Of a DNA stretch of 22,093 nucleotides, positions 7,189 to 13,136 are shown piece after piece; position 1 is the stretch's first letter; each line of letters begins with the position of its first letter. Made by a program: the position numbers and the translations under genes. The DNA lies in contig NZ_AAVU01000072.1 in assembly GCF_000169095.1 (NCBI RefSeq), forward strand, positions 1 to 22,093. Reading direction: 5' to 3'. Below the pieces are notes generated by a model that did not search any database, had not been told where the DNA came from, and was given only the letters and a program-made list of their open reading frames with translations. This DNA is from Lyngbya sp. PCC 8106. Its GTDB lineage: Bacteria; Cyanobacteriota; Cyanobacteriia; Cyanobacteriales; Microcoleaceae.

Positions 7189-8352
7189 ATGACAATGGCA
7201 GAATCTAAACAAACTTCTTCTGATCACTCTCAAAATTCAGCATCTTCTCACTCCGATCTGGGGACTTGTCTTTATGAAACGACATCAGATTTAAGGAAGG
7301 TAGTTGATACCACGATAGAGACAGCAAATCAAGTCGCTCAAGCCAGTGCAGAGCAGGCTAAAAACCTTCTTGAAATTGTTTTTCAAGGAACAGGAGATAC
7401 GATGGCAGCGATCGCAGAAAATCCCCTCGTTAAATCGATTACAAAACTATTAGGGGCGGACTGGTTAAAAGTAATGTTGGGTCAAGTCAATATTGAAGAA
7501 GCCCAACGTAATGTGGAAAAATTGCGGCAAAAATACCCCAATGAAACTGCTGCTGAAATTGCCCACAGAATCATGGTTGAAAAGTCAGTACAAGGTGCAG
7601 GAATTGGATTAGCAACAAACTTTATTCCTCCTTTGGCTGCGGTACTTTTTGCTATTGATTTAGCAACAACAACTCGACTGCAAGCGGAAATGATTTATGA
7701 AATTGCTGCTGCTTATGGTCTTGATCTCAATGATGCCGAACGTCGGGGAGAAGTTTTAGGAATTTTTGGCTTATCTTTGGGCGGTTCAAGTGCTTTAAAA
7801 GTAGGATTTGGTGTGATTGAAGTTATTCCCGGTATTGGTGCATTTGTCGGGGCTTCTTCTAACGCCGTTATGCTGTATGGACTCGGTTATGCTGCTTGTC
7901 GATTTTATGAAGCTAAACTTCAACCCGATGGCACAAAATTAACGCCTGCTGAGTTTTATCAAGAACAGGAAAACTATTTTCAACAAGCTTTAGGACAAGA
8001 AGAAATTATGGATCAAATTATGGTTCATGCGGTGTTGGAAAGTTCTCCTGAAAAATCTTGGTCTGATGTAATTTCAGAACTTTTACAACAGGGGAATTTT
8101 AACTCGAAAACTGCCGAGACGATTGAAAATCACCTAAAAAATCCTCAGCCTTTAGATGATTTATTGCAGCAACTCCATCCTGATTTTGCACCTTCTACCT
8201 TGATGCAATGTTATCGAATTGCTCAAAGTGATGGTGTGATTACCGCAAAAGAACTGGAAGTTTTAAAGGTAATTGCTGAGAAATTTGATTTAAGTCTGAA
8301 TGAAATCGAGAAAAACTATCAAGCTCAATTGAATTCAGCTTCACCATCATAA
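7189..8352 (+). CDS. DUF697/EcsC-like protein with C-terminal TerB-like domain
   Basis: The protein has 387 residues. After a polar Ser-rich N-terminus (1-28) and an amphipathic helical stretch (about 35-66), residues about 130-240 form a hydrophobic, glycine-rich module (ATNFIPPLAAVLFAIDLATTT, QAEMIYEIAAAYGLDL, FGLSLGGSSALKVG, IPGIGAFVGASSNA). It resembles the DUF697/EcsC-type membrane-associated fold and parallels the C-terminus of the GTPase at 3133. Residues about 340-377 (YRIAQSDGVITAKELEVLK, then LSLNEIE) resemble a TerB tellurite-resistance/DUF533-type helical domain with its conserved SDGVI segment. Function is unknown; a membrane-associated stress role is inferred from domains and neighbours. 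Two ATGs (7189 and 7195) are possible and neither has a good Shine-Dalgarno sequence; I used the first. Confidence 0.7.
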   Translation: MTMAESKQTSSDHSQNSASSHSDLGTCLYETTSDLRKVVDTTIETANQVAQASAEQAKNLLEIVFQGTGDTMAAIAENPLVKSITKLLGADWLKVMLGQVNIEEAQRNVEKLRQKYPNETAAEIAHRIMVEKSVQGAGIGLATNFIPPLAAVLFAIDLATTTRLQAEMIYEIAAAYGLDLNDAERRGEVLGIFGLSLGGSSALKVGFGVIEVIPGIGAFVGASSNAVMLYGLGYAACRFYEAKLQPDGTKLTPAEFYQEQENYFQQALGQEEIMDQIMVHAVLESSPEKSWSDVISELLQQGNFNSKTAETIENHLKNPQPLDDLLQQLHPDFAPSTLMQCYRIAQSDGVITAKELEVLKVIAEKFDLSLNEIEKNYQAQLNSASPS

Positions 8353-8379
8353 CAGTCTCTCTTAAGATAGGGTCAATGA

Positions 8380-8408
8380 ATCTATCCTGCGGTAGAAGTA
8401 GGATAGAT
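8380..8408. promoter_or_regulatory. Inverted repeat upstream of csbD, operator or RNA hairpin
   Basis: ATCTATCCT (8380-8388) and AGGATAGAT (8400-8408) are perfect 9-base arms around an 11-base loop. No T run follows, so it is a poor terminator for the upstream gene. Two TATACT boxes (8410-8415 and 8419-8424) follow at once and could be -10 elements of csbD, which would put the dyad over the -35 region as an operator. The arms resemble those of the palindrome at 4877 (shared ATCTATC). Confidence 0.45.
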
Positions 8409-8486
8409 ATATACTCGATATACTGTGAACAGTTAGCAAAATTATTTGCTGAATTCAAGAATAAAAAAGACAGGAGATCTTTACTT

Positions 8487-8675
8487 ATGAGTAACGAAAA
8501 TAAAGTAGAAGCTACAATGAAAAATATTGAGGGTAAAGCCCAAGAAGCATTAGGAAATATTACGGGCGATCCTCAAGACCAAGCAGAAGGTAAGGAAAAG
8601 CAAGCAGAAGCCGCAGCACAACATACAGTAGAAAATGTGAAAGAAGCGGCAAAACAAAAAATTGAGAATCGCTAA
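8487..8675 (+). CDS. CsbD family stress response protein (62 aa)
   Basis: The start is the ATG at 8487, preceded by AGGAGA (8472-8477) at ideal spacing; a longer upstream reading from 8376 would run through the inverted repeat and is rejected. The product is a small hydrophilic Lys/Glu/Ala-rich helical protein with the CsbD signature: NIEGKAQEALGNITGDPQDQAEG, with the internal repeat pattern GKxQExxGxxTGdpxxQaeGK, then KQAEAAAQHTVENVKEAAKQ. CsbD is a general stress protein in B. subtilis (sigma-B regulon) and is often induced by salt, desiccation or phosphate stress elsewhere; its molecular role is unknown. It lies between the TerB-like gene and the DUF6335-like gene. Confidence 0.92.
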   Translation: MSNENKVEATMKNIEGKAQEALGNITGDPQDQAEGKEKQAEAAAQHTVENVKEAAKQKIENR

Positions 8676-8703
8676 ATTATAGAGTGGTTTTATTAAGTTA
8701 GTA

Positions 8704-8823
8704 TTGCTCTGGTTGGTGGCTTTACCCCTCGGTTTTCTGGGCTTTCACTGGAAATGTGAATTCAACTCAGAAGAGCGGGGGATTTATTATAATTACTCTC
8801 TGTTTTCTTCCAGATGCAAATGA
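8704..8823 (+). other. Possible tiny hydrophobic reading frame between csbD and the next gene
   Basis: An open frame from a TTG at 8704 to TGA at 8821 would encode 39 residues beginning with a hydrophobic stretch (LWLVALPLGFLGFHW) and then a polar tail. It has no ATG and no convincing ribosome-binding site; the region also carries the candidate promoter of the next gene. It could be a remnant of a small membrane protein gene or chance. Treat as unproven. Confidence 0.15.
8761..8793 (+). promoter_or_regulatory. Candidate sigma-70-type promoter of the DUF6335-like gene
   Basis: TTCAAC (8761-8766), 18 bases, then TATTAT (8785-8790), overlapping a perfect TATAAT (8788-8793). A start about 8800 would give a leader of roughly 50 bases to the ATG at 8849. 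The -10 match is good, the -35 moderate. Confidence 0.35.
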
Positions 8824-8848
8824 TAAGTTCATATTCAAGGAGTCAATA

Positions 8849-9082
8849 ATGGCAACTCAATCTTCTGATCAAAATCTTCCTCAATATCAAACCAAAGTTA
8901 TTCCAGATACACCTGTAGCCGAGGCAATGGATGCTGTTCCTGAACGTCATGATACAGAAAGTCTAGCCGATGCAGTGGGAATTGATACACCCGATACTAA
9001 GCCGCTAGAAGTTAAATCAAAACTCGACCAACGAGATGAACAACGATGGCAACTTGATCCAGATTCGGCAGAAGATCATTAA
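8849..9082 (+). CDS. DUF6335-like acidic small protein (77 aa)
   Basis: The ATG at 8849 follows AAGGAG at good spacing; an upstream in-frame ATG at 8756 lacks such support and falls in the probable promoter. The product is acidic and hydrophilic, probably largely disordered, and ends with a conserved-looking block: AVGIDTPDTKPL (about 42-53), KLDQRDEQRWQLDPDSAEDH (58-77). The pattern RDExRWxLDPxSAED is what I recall for the cyanobacterial DUF6335 family; function unknown. Its neighbourhood (CsbD before, hemerythrin after) suggests a stress-linked role, but this is inference. A strong terminator follows. Confidence 0.65.
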   Translation: MATQSSDQNLPQYQTKVIPDTPVAEAMDAVPERHDTESLADAVGIDTPDTKPLEVKSKLDQRDEQRWQLDPDSAEDH

Positions 9083-9119
9083 TTAATTCGCTCATTTTGT
9101 AACTCAATAAAATATCAGT

Positions 9120-9157
9120 ATTGTCGGGGTACTGTCGTGAGTACCCCGATAATTTTA
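9120..9157 (+). terminator. Strong intrinsic terminator after the DUF6335-like gene
   Basis: A GC-rich core stem TCGGGGTACT/AGTACCCCGA (9124-9133 with 9140-9149, 6-base loop) extends outward with four further pairs (9120-9123 with 9150-9153, one G-U), followed by TTTTAT. It lies 37 bases after the stop. Confidence 0.85.
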
Positions 9158-9209
9158 TAGATTCTGAAATTAACAATAATAATATTACTATTTATTTTTG
9201 TAGAGAGTT

Positions 9210-9218
9210 TGGTATGAT
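9210..9218 (+). promoter_or_regulatory. Candidate extended -10 promoter of the hemerythrin gene
   Basis: TGGTATGAT fits an extended -10 (TG-N-TATGAT) with no good -35. Transcription from about 9225 would give a leader of nearly 150 bases before the ATG at 9373. The leader includes AGATAGG at 9334-9340 and no obvious long hairpin. Confidence 0.3.
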
Positions 9219-9372
9219 CAAAGTTTAGTTTTCAGTTTTTTCAGATTCTAGTAATCACTACCTATTCATAAAAGCATTTTTTAACTTATATCAAAAGGAA
9301 GATGAATCTCTCCTAGAGCTGCGTAATTATAAAAGATAGGTTTTACAGATCCAGTGTACGAGAGAGAAAACA

Positions 9373-10404
9373 ATGCCTATCACATTAACTGATAACAAAC
9401 GAGCGACAATTGCTCAAAAGCTAGCAGATATGCGAGCTATTCAAAATTTAATTTTGATGAGTGAACGTCAATTTATTCAAGAATGCAGCGACAATGATAT
9501 TCGTAGTCGTTTGCAAGATATGATTGAAGATGACGAGAAAAATCTGGGCATTATTGAAACAACAATTACTCAGTACGGAAATCCGGCTGAACCCAAAGAC
9601 AAAGTTCAAAAAATGGTGAACCAAGCACAGGAAATGATGCAAGGTTCTGAGTTGACCTTGTATGAAAAAATGGCTCAACATGAACTGCTCAAACATGGTC
9701 AAGTTCTGTCGGGTTTAGTGGTTCACAAAGCGGCACAAGTTGTGGGTGCTGATGTTCAAGAAGCTCTCGCACCTTTAAATGCAGTTAACTTTGAAAACCG
9801 CGCTCATCAGGAGCAATTAAAAGGAATTTTAGAATATTTAGGTACTCGCGAACTCACGGGTCAAGAACCAGATGATAGTATTTGGGGACAAATTCAAGAC
9901 GCATTAGCGGCTATGACAGGTGTATTAGGAAGTGCCACGACTCAAGCCTCTGATGCTTCCGATATGGATATTATGACCCTAATTTTCATGGATCATCAAA
10001 AAGCAAAAACATTGATTCGTGAAATCGAAAAAACTCAAGATCCTAACAAAATTCGGGAGTATTTCGGACAACTTTATAAAGATTTAGTTGCTCATGCTAA
10101 AGCTGAAGAAGAAGTTGTTTATCCTCGTATTCGTTCCTTCTACGGTGAGCCTGATACTCAAGAACTTTACGATGAACAAGCAGAACTTGAAAAAGTTCTC
10201 AATGAAATGAAAGCAAGCGAACCCAATGCAGAAGCTTTTCAAGCGATGGTGAAGCGCGTTAAAGACATGGTTGGCGACCATACTCGTCAAGAAGAAGGTA
10301 CTATGTTTGCCGCCATGCGGAAGAACATGAATGATAGTCAACGTGAACAGATGGCGACAGAGTTTAAAGAAGCAAAGAAACGCTTACAAACTCAAATGCA
10401 GTAA
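9373..10404 (+). CDS. Two-domain hemerythrin HHE-type diiron protein
   Basis: This 343-residue soluble helical protein has no signal peptide. The C-terminal half (about 196-320) is a hemerythrin/HHE cation-binding domain: FMDHQKAKTLI (H208), HAKAEEEVVYP (H241, E245) and DHTRQEEGTMF (H303, E307 or E308) give most of a diiron site. At the place of the usual mid-domain histidine (helix after the YP block), the sequence reads YDEQAELEKVL, with no histidine. The N-terminal half (about 12-160) is also a likely helical bundle with suggestive Glu/His residues (E56, E98, H103, H108, H118, E141, H145), so it may be a degenerate or second ferritin-like domain. Hemerythrin-like proteins bind O2, NO or iron and often respond to oxidative stress; the ligand here is not known. 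It is framed by a terminator upstream and two large hairpins downstream, so it is probably monocistronic. Confidence 0.85.
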   Translation: MPITLTDNKRATIAQKLADMRAIQNLILMSERQFIQECSDNDIRSRLQDMIEDDEKNLGIIETTITQYGNPAEPKDKVQKMVNQAQEMMQGSELTLYEKMAQHELLKHGQVLSGLVVHKAAQVVGADVQEALAPLNAVNFENRAHQEQLKGILEYLGTRELTGQEPDDSIWGQIQDALAAMTGVLGSATTQASDASDMDIMTLIFMDHQKAKTLIREIEKTQDPNKIREYFGQLYKDLVAHAKAEEEVVYPRIRSFYGEPDTQELYDEQAELEKVLNEMKASEPNAEAFQAMVKRVKDMVGDHTRQEEGTMFAAMRKNMNDSQREQMATEFKEAKKRLQTQMQ

Positions 10405-10425
10405 TTATCAATTTTAGAAAAGTTT

Positions 10426-10469
10426 GTTTTTTACGCTGTTAAAATGATCTAACAGTTCAGGTAAAAAAC
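10426..10469. repeat. Nested inverted repeat 1 (44 nt) between hemerythrin and SDR genes
   Basis: An outer perfect 9-bp pair (GTTTTTTAC 10426-10434, GTAAAAAAC 10461-10469) encloses an inner perfect 6-bp pair (CTGTTA 10436-10441, TAACAG 10450-10455) with an 8-base loop; one base and five bases are unpaired between the stems. It begins 21 bases after the hemerythrin stop. There is no T run after it, so it is not a textbook terminator in either direction, though it could still end or stabilise the transcript. Confidence 0.6.
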
Positions 10470-10507
10470 AGTAAATCTCAACACTAATTATTGCAATCTG
10501 AGTCAAT

Positions 10508-10551
10508 AAGCTGAAAAGTTAATATCTCAACTTGTATTAATTTTTCAGCTT
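10508..10551. repeat. Long hairpin 2 (17-bp stem, 44 nt) between hemerythrin and SDR genes
   Basis: AAGCTGAAAAGTTAATA (10508-10524) pairs with TATTAATTTTTCAGCTT (10535-10551) over 17 positions with a single G-U wobble and a 10-base loop. The right arm contains five T but no run follows the stem. It is 71 bases upstream of the SDR start, so it may lie in the SDR leader or at the end of the hemerythrin transcript. Confidence 0.6.
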
Positions 10552-10622
10552 TCTAACTCTCCTCATCCCTTTTTGGCAACACAGAAACTCAAATTAAACC
10601 TCTGAAACTTTAGGAGTTATCC

Positions 10623-11483
10623 ATGACAATTACACCCAATAAAATTCCCTCTCAATCTCAAGATAGACAACCTGCATTAGAGTCAGAAATGACTCCAAGA
10701 CCTCAATACGACGATCCCAATTATAAAGGCAGTGGCAAACTGCAAGATAAAGTTGCTTTAATTACCGGTGGCGATAGTGGAATTGGTCGCTCGGTGGCAG
10801 TTTATTATGCCAAAGAAGGTGCTGATGTTGCCATTGTCTATTTAGATGAAACCAACGACGCTCAAGAAACTCAAAAAGCCGTTGAAAGTGTAGGTCGCCG
10901 TTGTTTATTGATTGAAGGTGATATTCGCAACGAAACCTTTTGTCACGAAGCCGTTCAAAAAACTATCGATGAATTTGGCAAGTTAAATATTCTTGTCAAT
11001 AATGCTGCGGAACAATATTATGAACCGAGCATTGAAGATATTGATTCAGCTCGACTCGGTAGCATTTTTGCAACCAATATTTTCTCGATGTTTTACTTTA
11101 CGAAAGCAGCTATGCCTCATTTAAAAGAGGGTAGCACAATCATCAACACTACTTCCATTAATGCTTACAAAGGGAATGCTTCTTTATTAAGCTATTCGAC
11201 TACAAAAGGCGCGATTTTAGCCTTTACTCGCTCACTTTCTCAACCTTTAATTGAAAAAGGAATTCGCGTGAACGGCGTTGCTCCTGGCCCGATTTGGACT
11301 CCCTTTATTCCTGATGCTTTTGGGGGTGATGACGTGAGTAACTTTGGGAAGCAAGTCCCGATGCAACGTCCAGGTCAGCCGAAAGAAGTTGCTCCCTGTT
11401 TTGTCTTTTTAGCATCAGAAGATTCCTCATATATGGCAGGACAAGTTCTGCATCCAAATGGCGGTGTTGTCGTCGGGGCATAA
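10623..11483 (+). CDS. SDR family oxidoreductase, YhdF/YdaD general-stress type
   Basis: This is a 286-residue NAD(P)-dependent short-chain dehydrogenase. Cofactor motif TGGDSGIG (48-55), NNAA (126-129), catalytic Ser about 178 (NTTSIN), Tyr191 and Lys195 (YSTTK), and PGPIWTP (221-227) are all present. The N-terminal extension of about 40 residues rich in P, Q and Y (RPQYDDPNYKGSGKL) and the GGDSGIGR form are typical of the YhdF/YdaD/YghA subgroup; YhdF and YdaD belong to the sigma-B general stress regulon in Bacillus. The substrate is unknown. TAGGAG lies seven bases before the ATG. Two large hairpins lie upstream and a perfect terminator hairpin downstream, just before the FAD-Rieske gene. 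Confidence 0.92.
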   Translation: MTITPNKIPSQSQDRQPALESEMTPRPQYDDPNYKGSGKLQDKVALITGGDSGIGRSVAVYYAKEGADVAIVYLDETNDAQETQKAVESVGRRCLLIEGDIRNETFCHEAVQKTIDEFGKLNILVNNAAEQYYEPSIEDIDSARLGSIFATNIFSMFYFTKAAMPHLKEGSTIINTTSINAYKGNASLLSYSTTKGAILAFTRSLSQPLIEKGIRVNGVAPGPIWTPFIPDAFGGDDVSNFGKQVPMQRPGQPKEVAPCFVFLASEDSSYMAGQVLHPNGGVVVGA

Positions 11484-11499
11484 GTTATTTATTCAACTC

Positions 11500-11526
11500 A
11501 ATTCGGGAAAAATCCCGAATTTTTTA
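11500..11526 (+). terminator. Perfect intrinsic terminator or attenuator between SDR and FAD-Rieske genes
   Basis: AATTCGGGA (11500-11508) and TCCCGAATT (11513-11521) form a 9-bp stem with an AAAA loop, followed by a T run ending at 11525. It starts 16 bases after the SDR stop and ends only about 20 bases before the ATG at 11545, leaving no room for a promoter between them. Confidence 0.8.
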
Positions 11527-11544
11527 ATTCAAAAAAACAAGATT

Positions 11545-13056
11545 ATGATTCACTCATTACCTAAACAATCTCAATCATTTTGGATCGATTCTACATTAGA
11601 ATCCAACTATCCTTCTCTCTGTGAAAATATCTCCGTAGATGTTGCAATTGTGGGAGGAGGTTTAGTCGGAATATCCGCAGCAAAATTACTCAAACAAGCC
11701 GGAAAAACCGTCGCTGTTTTAGAAGCTGAACAAGTTGGCGCTGGCGTGTCTGGACATACAACCGCTAAAATTAGTTCCTTACACCAGCTAATTTACGCAG
11801 ATTTAATTAAACAACATGGTGAAGAAAAAGCACGTTTATATGGTGAATCTAATCAAGCCGCTCTTGAACAGTATGCAAATCTGATTCAAAGTGAGCAAAT
11901 AGACTGTGATTTTGAACGCAAAGACATCTACACCTTTGCAGCGTCTCTGGATAATTTAGATAAAATAAAAGCAGAATTTGAAGCTGCCGTAAAATTAGGA
12001 TTACCCGCTTCTTTCGTCCAACAAACAGGCTTACCTTTTGAGATAGCCGGAGCCGTAAAATTTGATAATCAAGCTCAATTTCATCCTCGAAAATACATTT
12101 TACATTTAGCTAAAACCATTCACGGTGAAGGCAGTTACATCTTTGAACACACCCGAATCAAAACCGTTGAAGGTGAAAATCCTTGTCAGGTCATAGCCGA
12201 AAATGGTTGTATTGTCACCGCTCAAGATGTCATTATTGCCACAAATTTACCCATATTAGATCAAGGATTATTTTTTGCAAAAGCCTATCCTAAACGCTCT
12301 TATTTAATCGGAGCCTGGATTGATTCTACCAAAGATCCACAAGGAATGTTTATTGGCGTGGGTCAAGATTATCACTCCATTCGCACCACTCCCCATGAAG
12401 GAAAAACACTGCTTTTAATCGGAGGAAAAGGACATAAAGTAGGTGAAGCTGATGATACAGAAGTCTTATACAAACAACTGGCAGATTATGCTTATTCTAC
12501 TTTTGGAGTCGAAGAAATTGCCTATCGATGGTCAACTCAGGATATGGTTTCTTTTGACCAACTTCCTTATATTGGTAAGCTCACTCCCATGAATAATCAC
12601 ACTTATGTCGCAACAGGTTTTAGTTTGTGGGGAATGAGTAAGTCAATGATGTCAGCAATGATATTATCTGATCTGATTTTAGGTAAAGAAAATCCTTGGG
12701 CTAACCTCTATGATTCCACTCGTCCAACACCATTTGTGACTCAAGAATCAATTAAGAAAAATCTTGATGTTGGTATGCACTGGGTTGGTGATCGTTTAAA
12801 AGGTCTGTTAGATTCTCCTGAAAAAGTTGGCATCGGCGAAGGTAAAGTGGTCAATGTAAATGGCGATCAAATCGGTGCTTATCGAGATGAGTCAGGTACT
12901 TTACATCAAGTCTCGGCAGTGTGTACACATTTGGGATGTATTGTCTCTTGGAATCCGGCTGAAAAAAGTTGGGATTGTCCCTGTCATGGCGCTCGATTTA
13001 ACTGTGAAGGAGAGGTGATTCAGGCTCCTGCGGTTAAGGATTTGAAAAAATACTAA
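11545..13056 (+). CDS. FAD-dependent oxidoreductase fused to a C-terminal Rieske [2Fe-2S] domain
   Basis: I chose the ATG at 11545, giving 503 residues; an earlier in-frame ATG at 11458 lies in the end of the SDR gene and would read through the terminator. The N-terminal part (about 30-400) is a DAO/glycine-oxidase-type flavoprotein with a dinucleotide-binding motif (VAIVGGGLVG, 33-42) and the GAGVSGHTTAK block. The C-terminal domain (about 425-503) has a complete Rieske motif: CTH (C460, H462), C465, then CPCH (C478, C480, H481). The extra C465/C480 pair is that forming a disulphide in high-potential Rieske proteins. The architecture is that of B. subtilis YhfW. Substrate and electron partner are unknown; an amine or amino-acid oxidase type reaction is plausible. 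No twin-arginine or other signal is seen, so it is likely cytosolic. No clear Shine-Dalgarno sequence precedes the ATG. Confidence 0.9.
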   Translation: MIHSLPKQSQSFWIDSTLESNYPSLCENISVDVAIVGGGLVGISAAKLLKQAGKTVAVLEAEQVGAGVSGHTTAKISSLHQLIYADLIKQHGEEKARLYGESNQAALEQYANLIQSEQIDCDFERKDIYTFAASLDNLDKIKAEFEAAVKLGLPASFVQQTGLPFEIAGAVKFDNQAQFHPRKYILHLAKTIHGEGSYIFEHTRIKTVEGENPCQVIAENGCIVTAQDVIIATNLPILDQGLFFAKAYPKRSYLIGAWIDSTKDPQGMFIGVGQDYHSIRTTPHEGKTLLLIGGKGHKVGEADDTEVLYKQLADYAYSTFGVEEIAYRWSTQDMVSFDQLPYIGKLTPMNNHTYVATGFSLWGMSKSMMSAMILSDLILGKENPWANLYDSTRPTPFVTQESIKKNLDVGMHWVGDRLKGLLDSPEKVGIGEGKVVNVNGDQIGAYRDESGTLHQVSAVCTHLGCIVSWNPAEKSWDCPCHGARFNCEGEVIQAPAVKDLKKY

Positions 13057-13074
13057 TCATCTAAAACTACAGAG

Positions 13075-13105
13075 TTGGAGGTTGCTTAATTTGAGTAATC
13101 TCCAA
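13075..13105 (+). promoter_or_regulatory. RNA hairpin in the leader of the DUF389 gene
   Basis: TTGGAGGTTGCT (13075-13086) pairs with AGTAATCTCCAA (13094-13105) over 12 positions with two G-U wobbles, which only form in plus-strand RNA, and a 7-base loop. No T run follows, so it is a leader structure or weak terminator. It ends 31 bases before the ATG. Confidence 0.45.
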
Positions 13106-13112
13106 GATAATT

Positions 13113-13136
13113 AAGGGTAAATAAAAGGGTTAATAA
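13113..13136 (+). repeat. Tandem 12-base duplication of the ribosome-binding segment
   Basis: AAGGGTAAATAA (13113-13124) is followed directly by AAGGGTTAATAA (13125-13136), one mismatch in twelve, and then the ATG at 13137. The second AAGGG is a plausible Shine-Dalgarno element at 7-base spacing; the first is an extra copy. Confidence 0.6.

Noticed and set aside
8376..9320. Shared ATGAATCT(A/C)TCCT in the csbD leader (8376) and the hemerythrin leader (about 9303)
   Set aside because: Only 13 bases with one mismatch, and the dyad partner arm is absent in the second copy; may be chance.
9448..10341. Antisense open frames inside the hemerythrin gene
   Set aside because: Cys/His/Phe-rich composition is what the reverse complement of an acidic helical protein gives; no independent start signal.
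6398..10622. Bacillus sigma-B-like promoters (GTTTAA then GGGTAT) before the stress genes
   Set aside because: Looked for because of the gene content; no spaced pair found, and cyanobacteria lack sigma B.
11458..11544. Longer N-terminus for the FAD-Rieske protein from ATG 11458
   Set aside because: It would overlap the SDR coding end and translate through the terminator hairpin; the MIHSLPKQSQSFW start at 11545 fits the family better.
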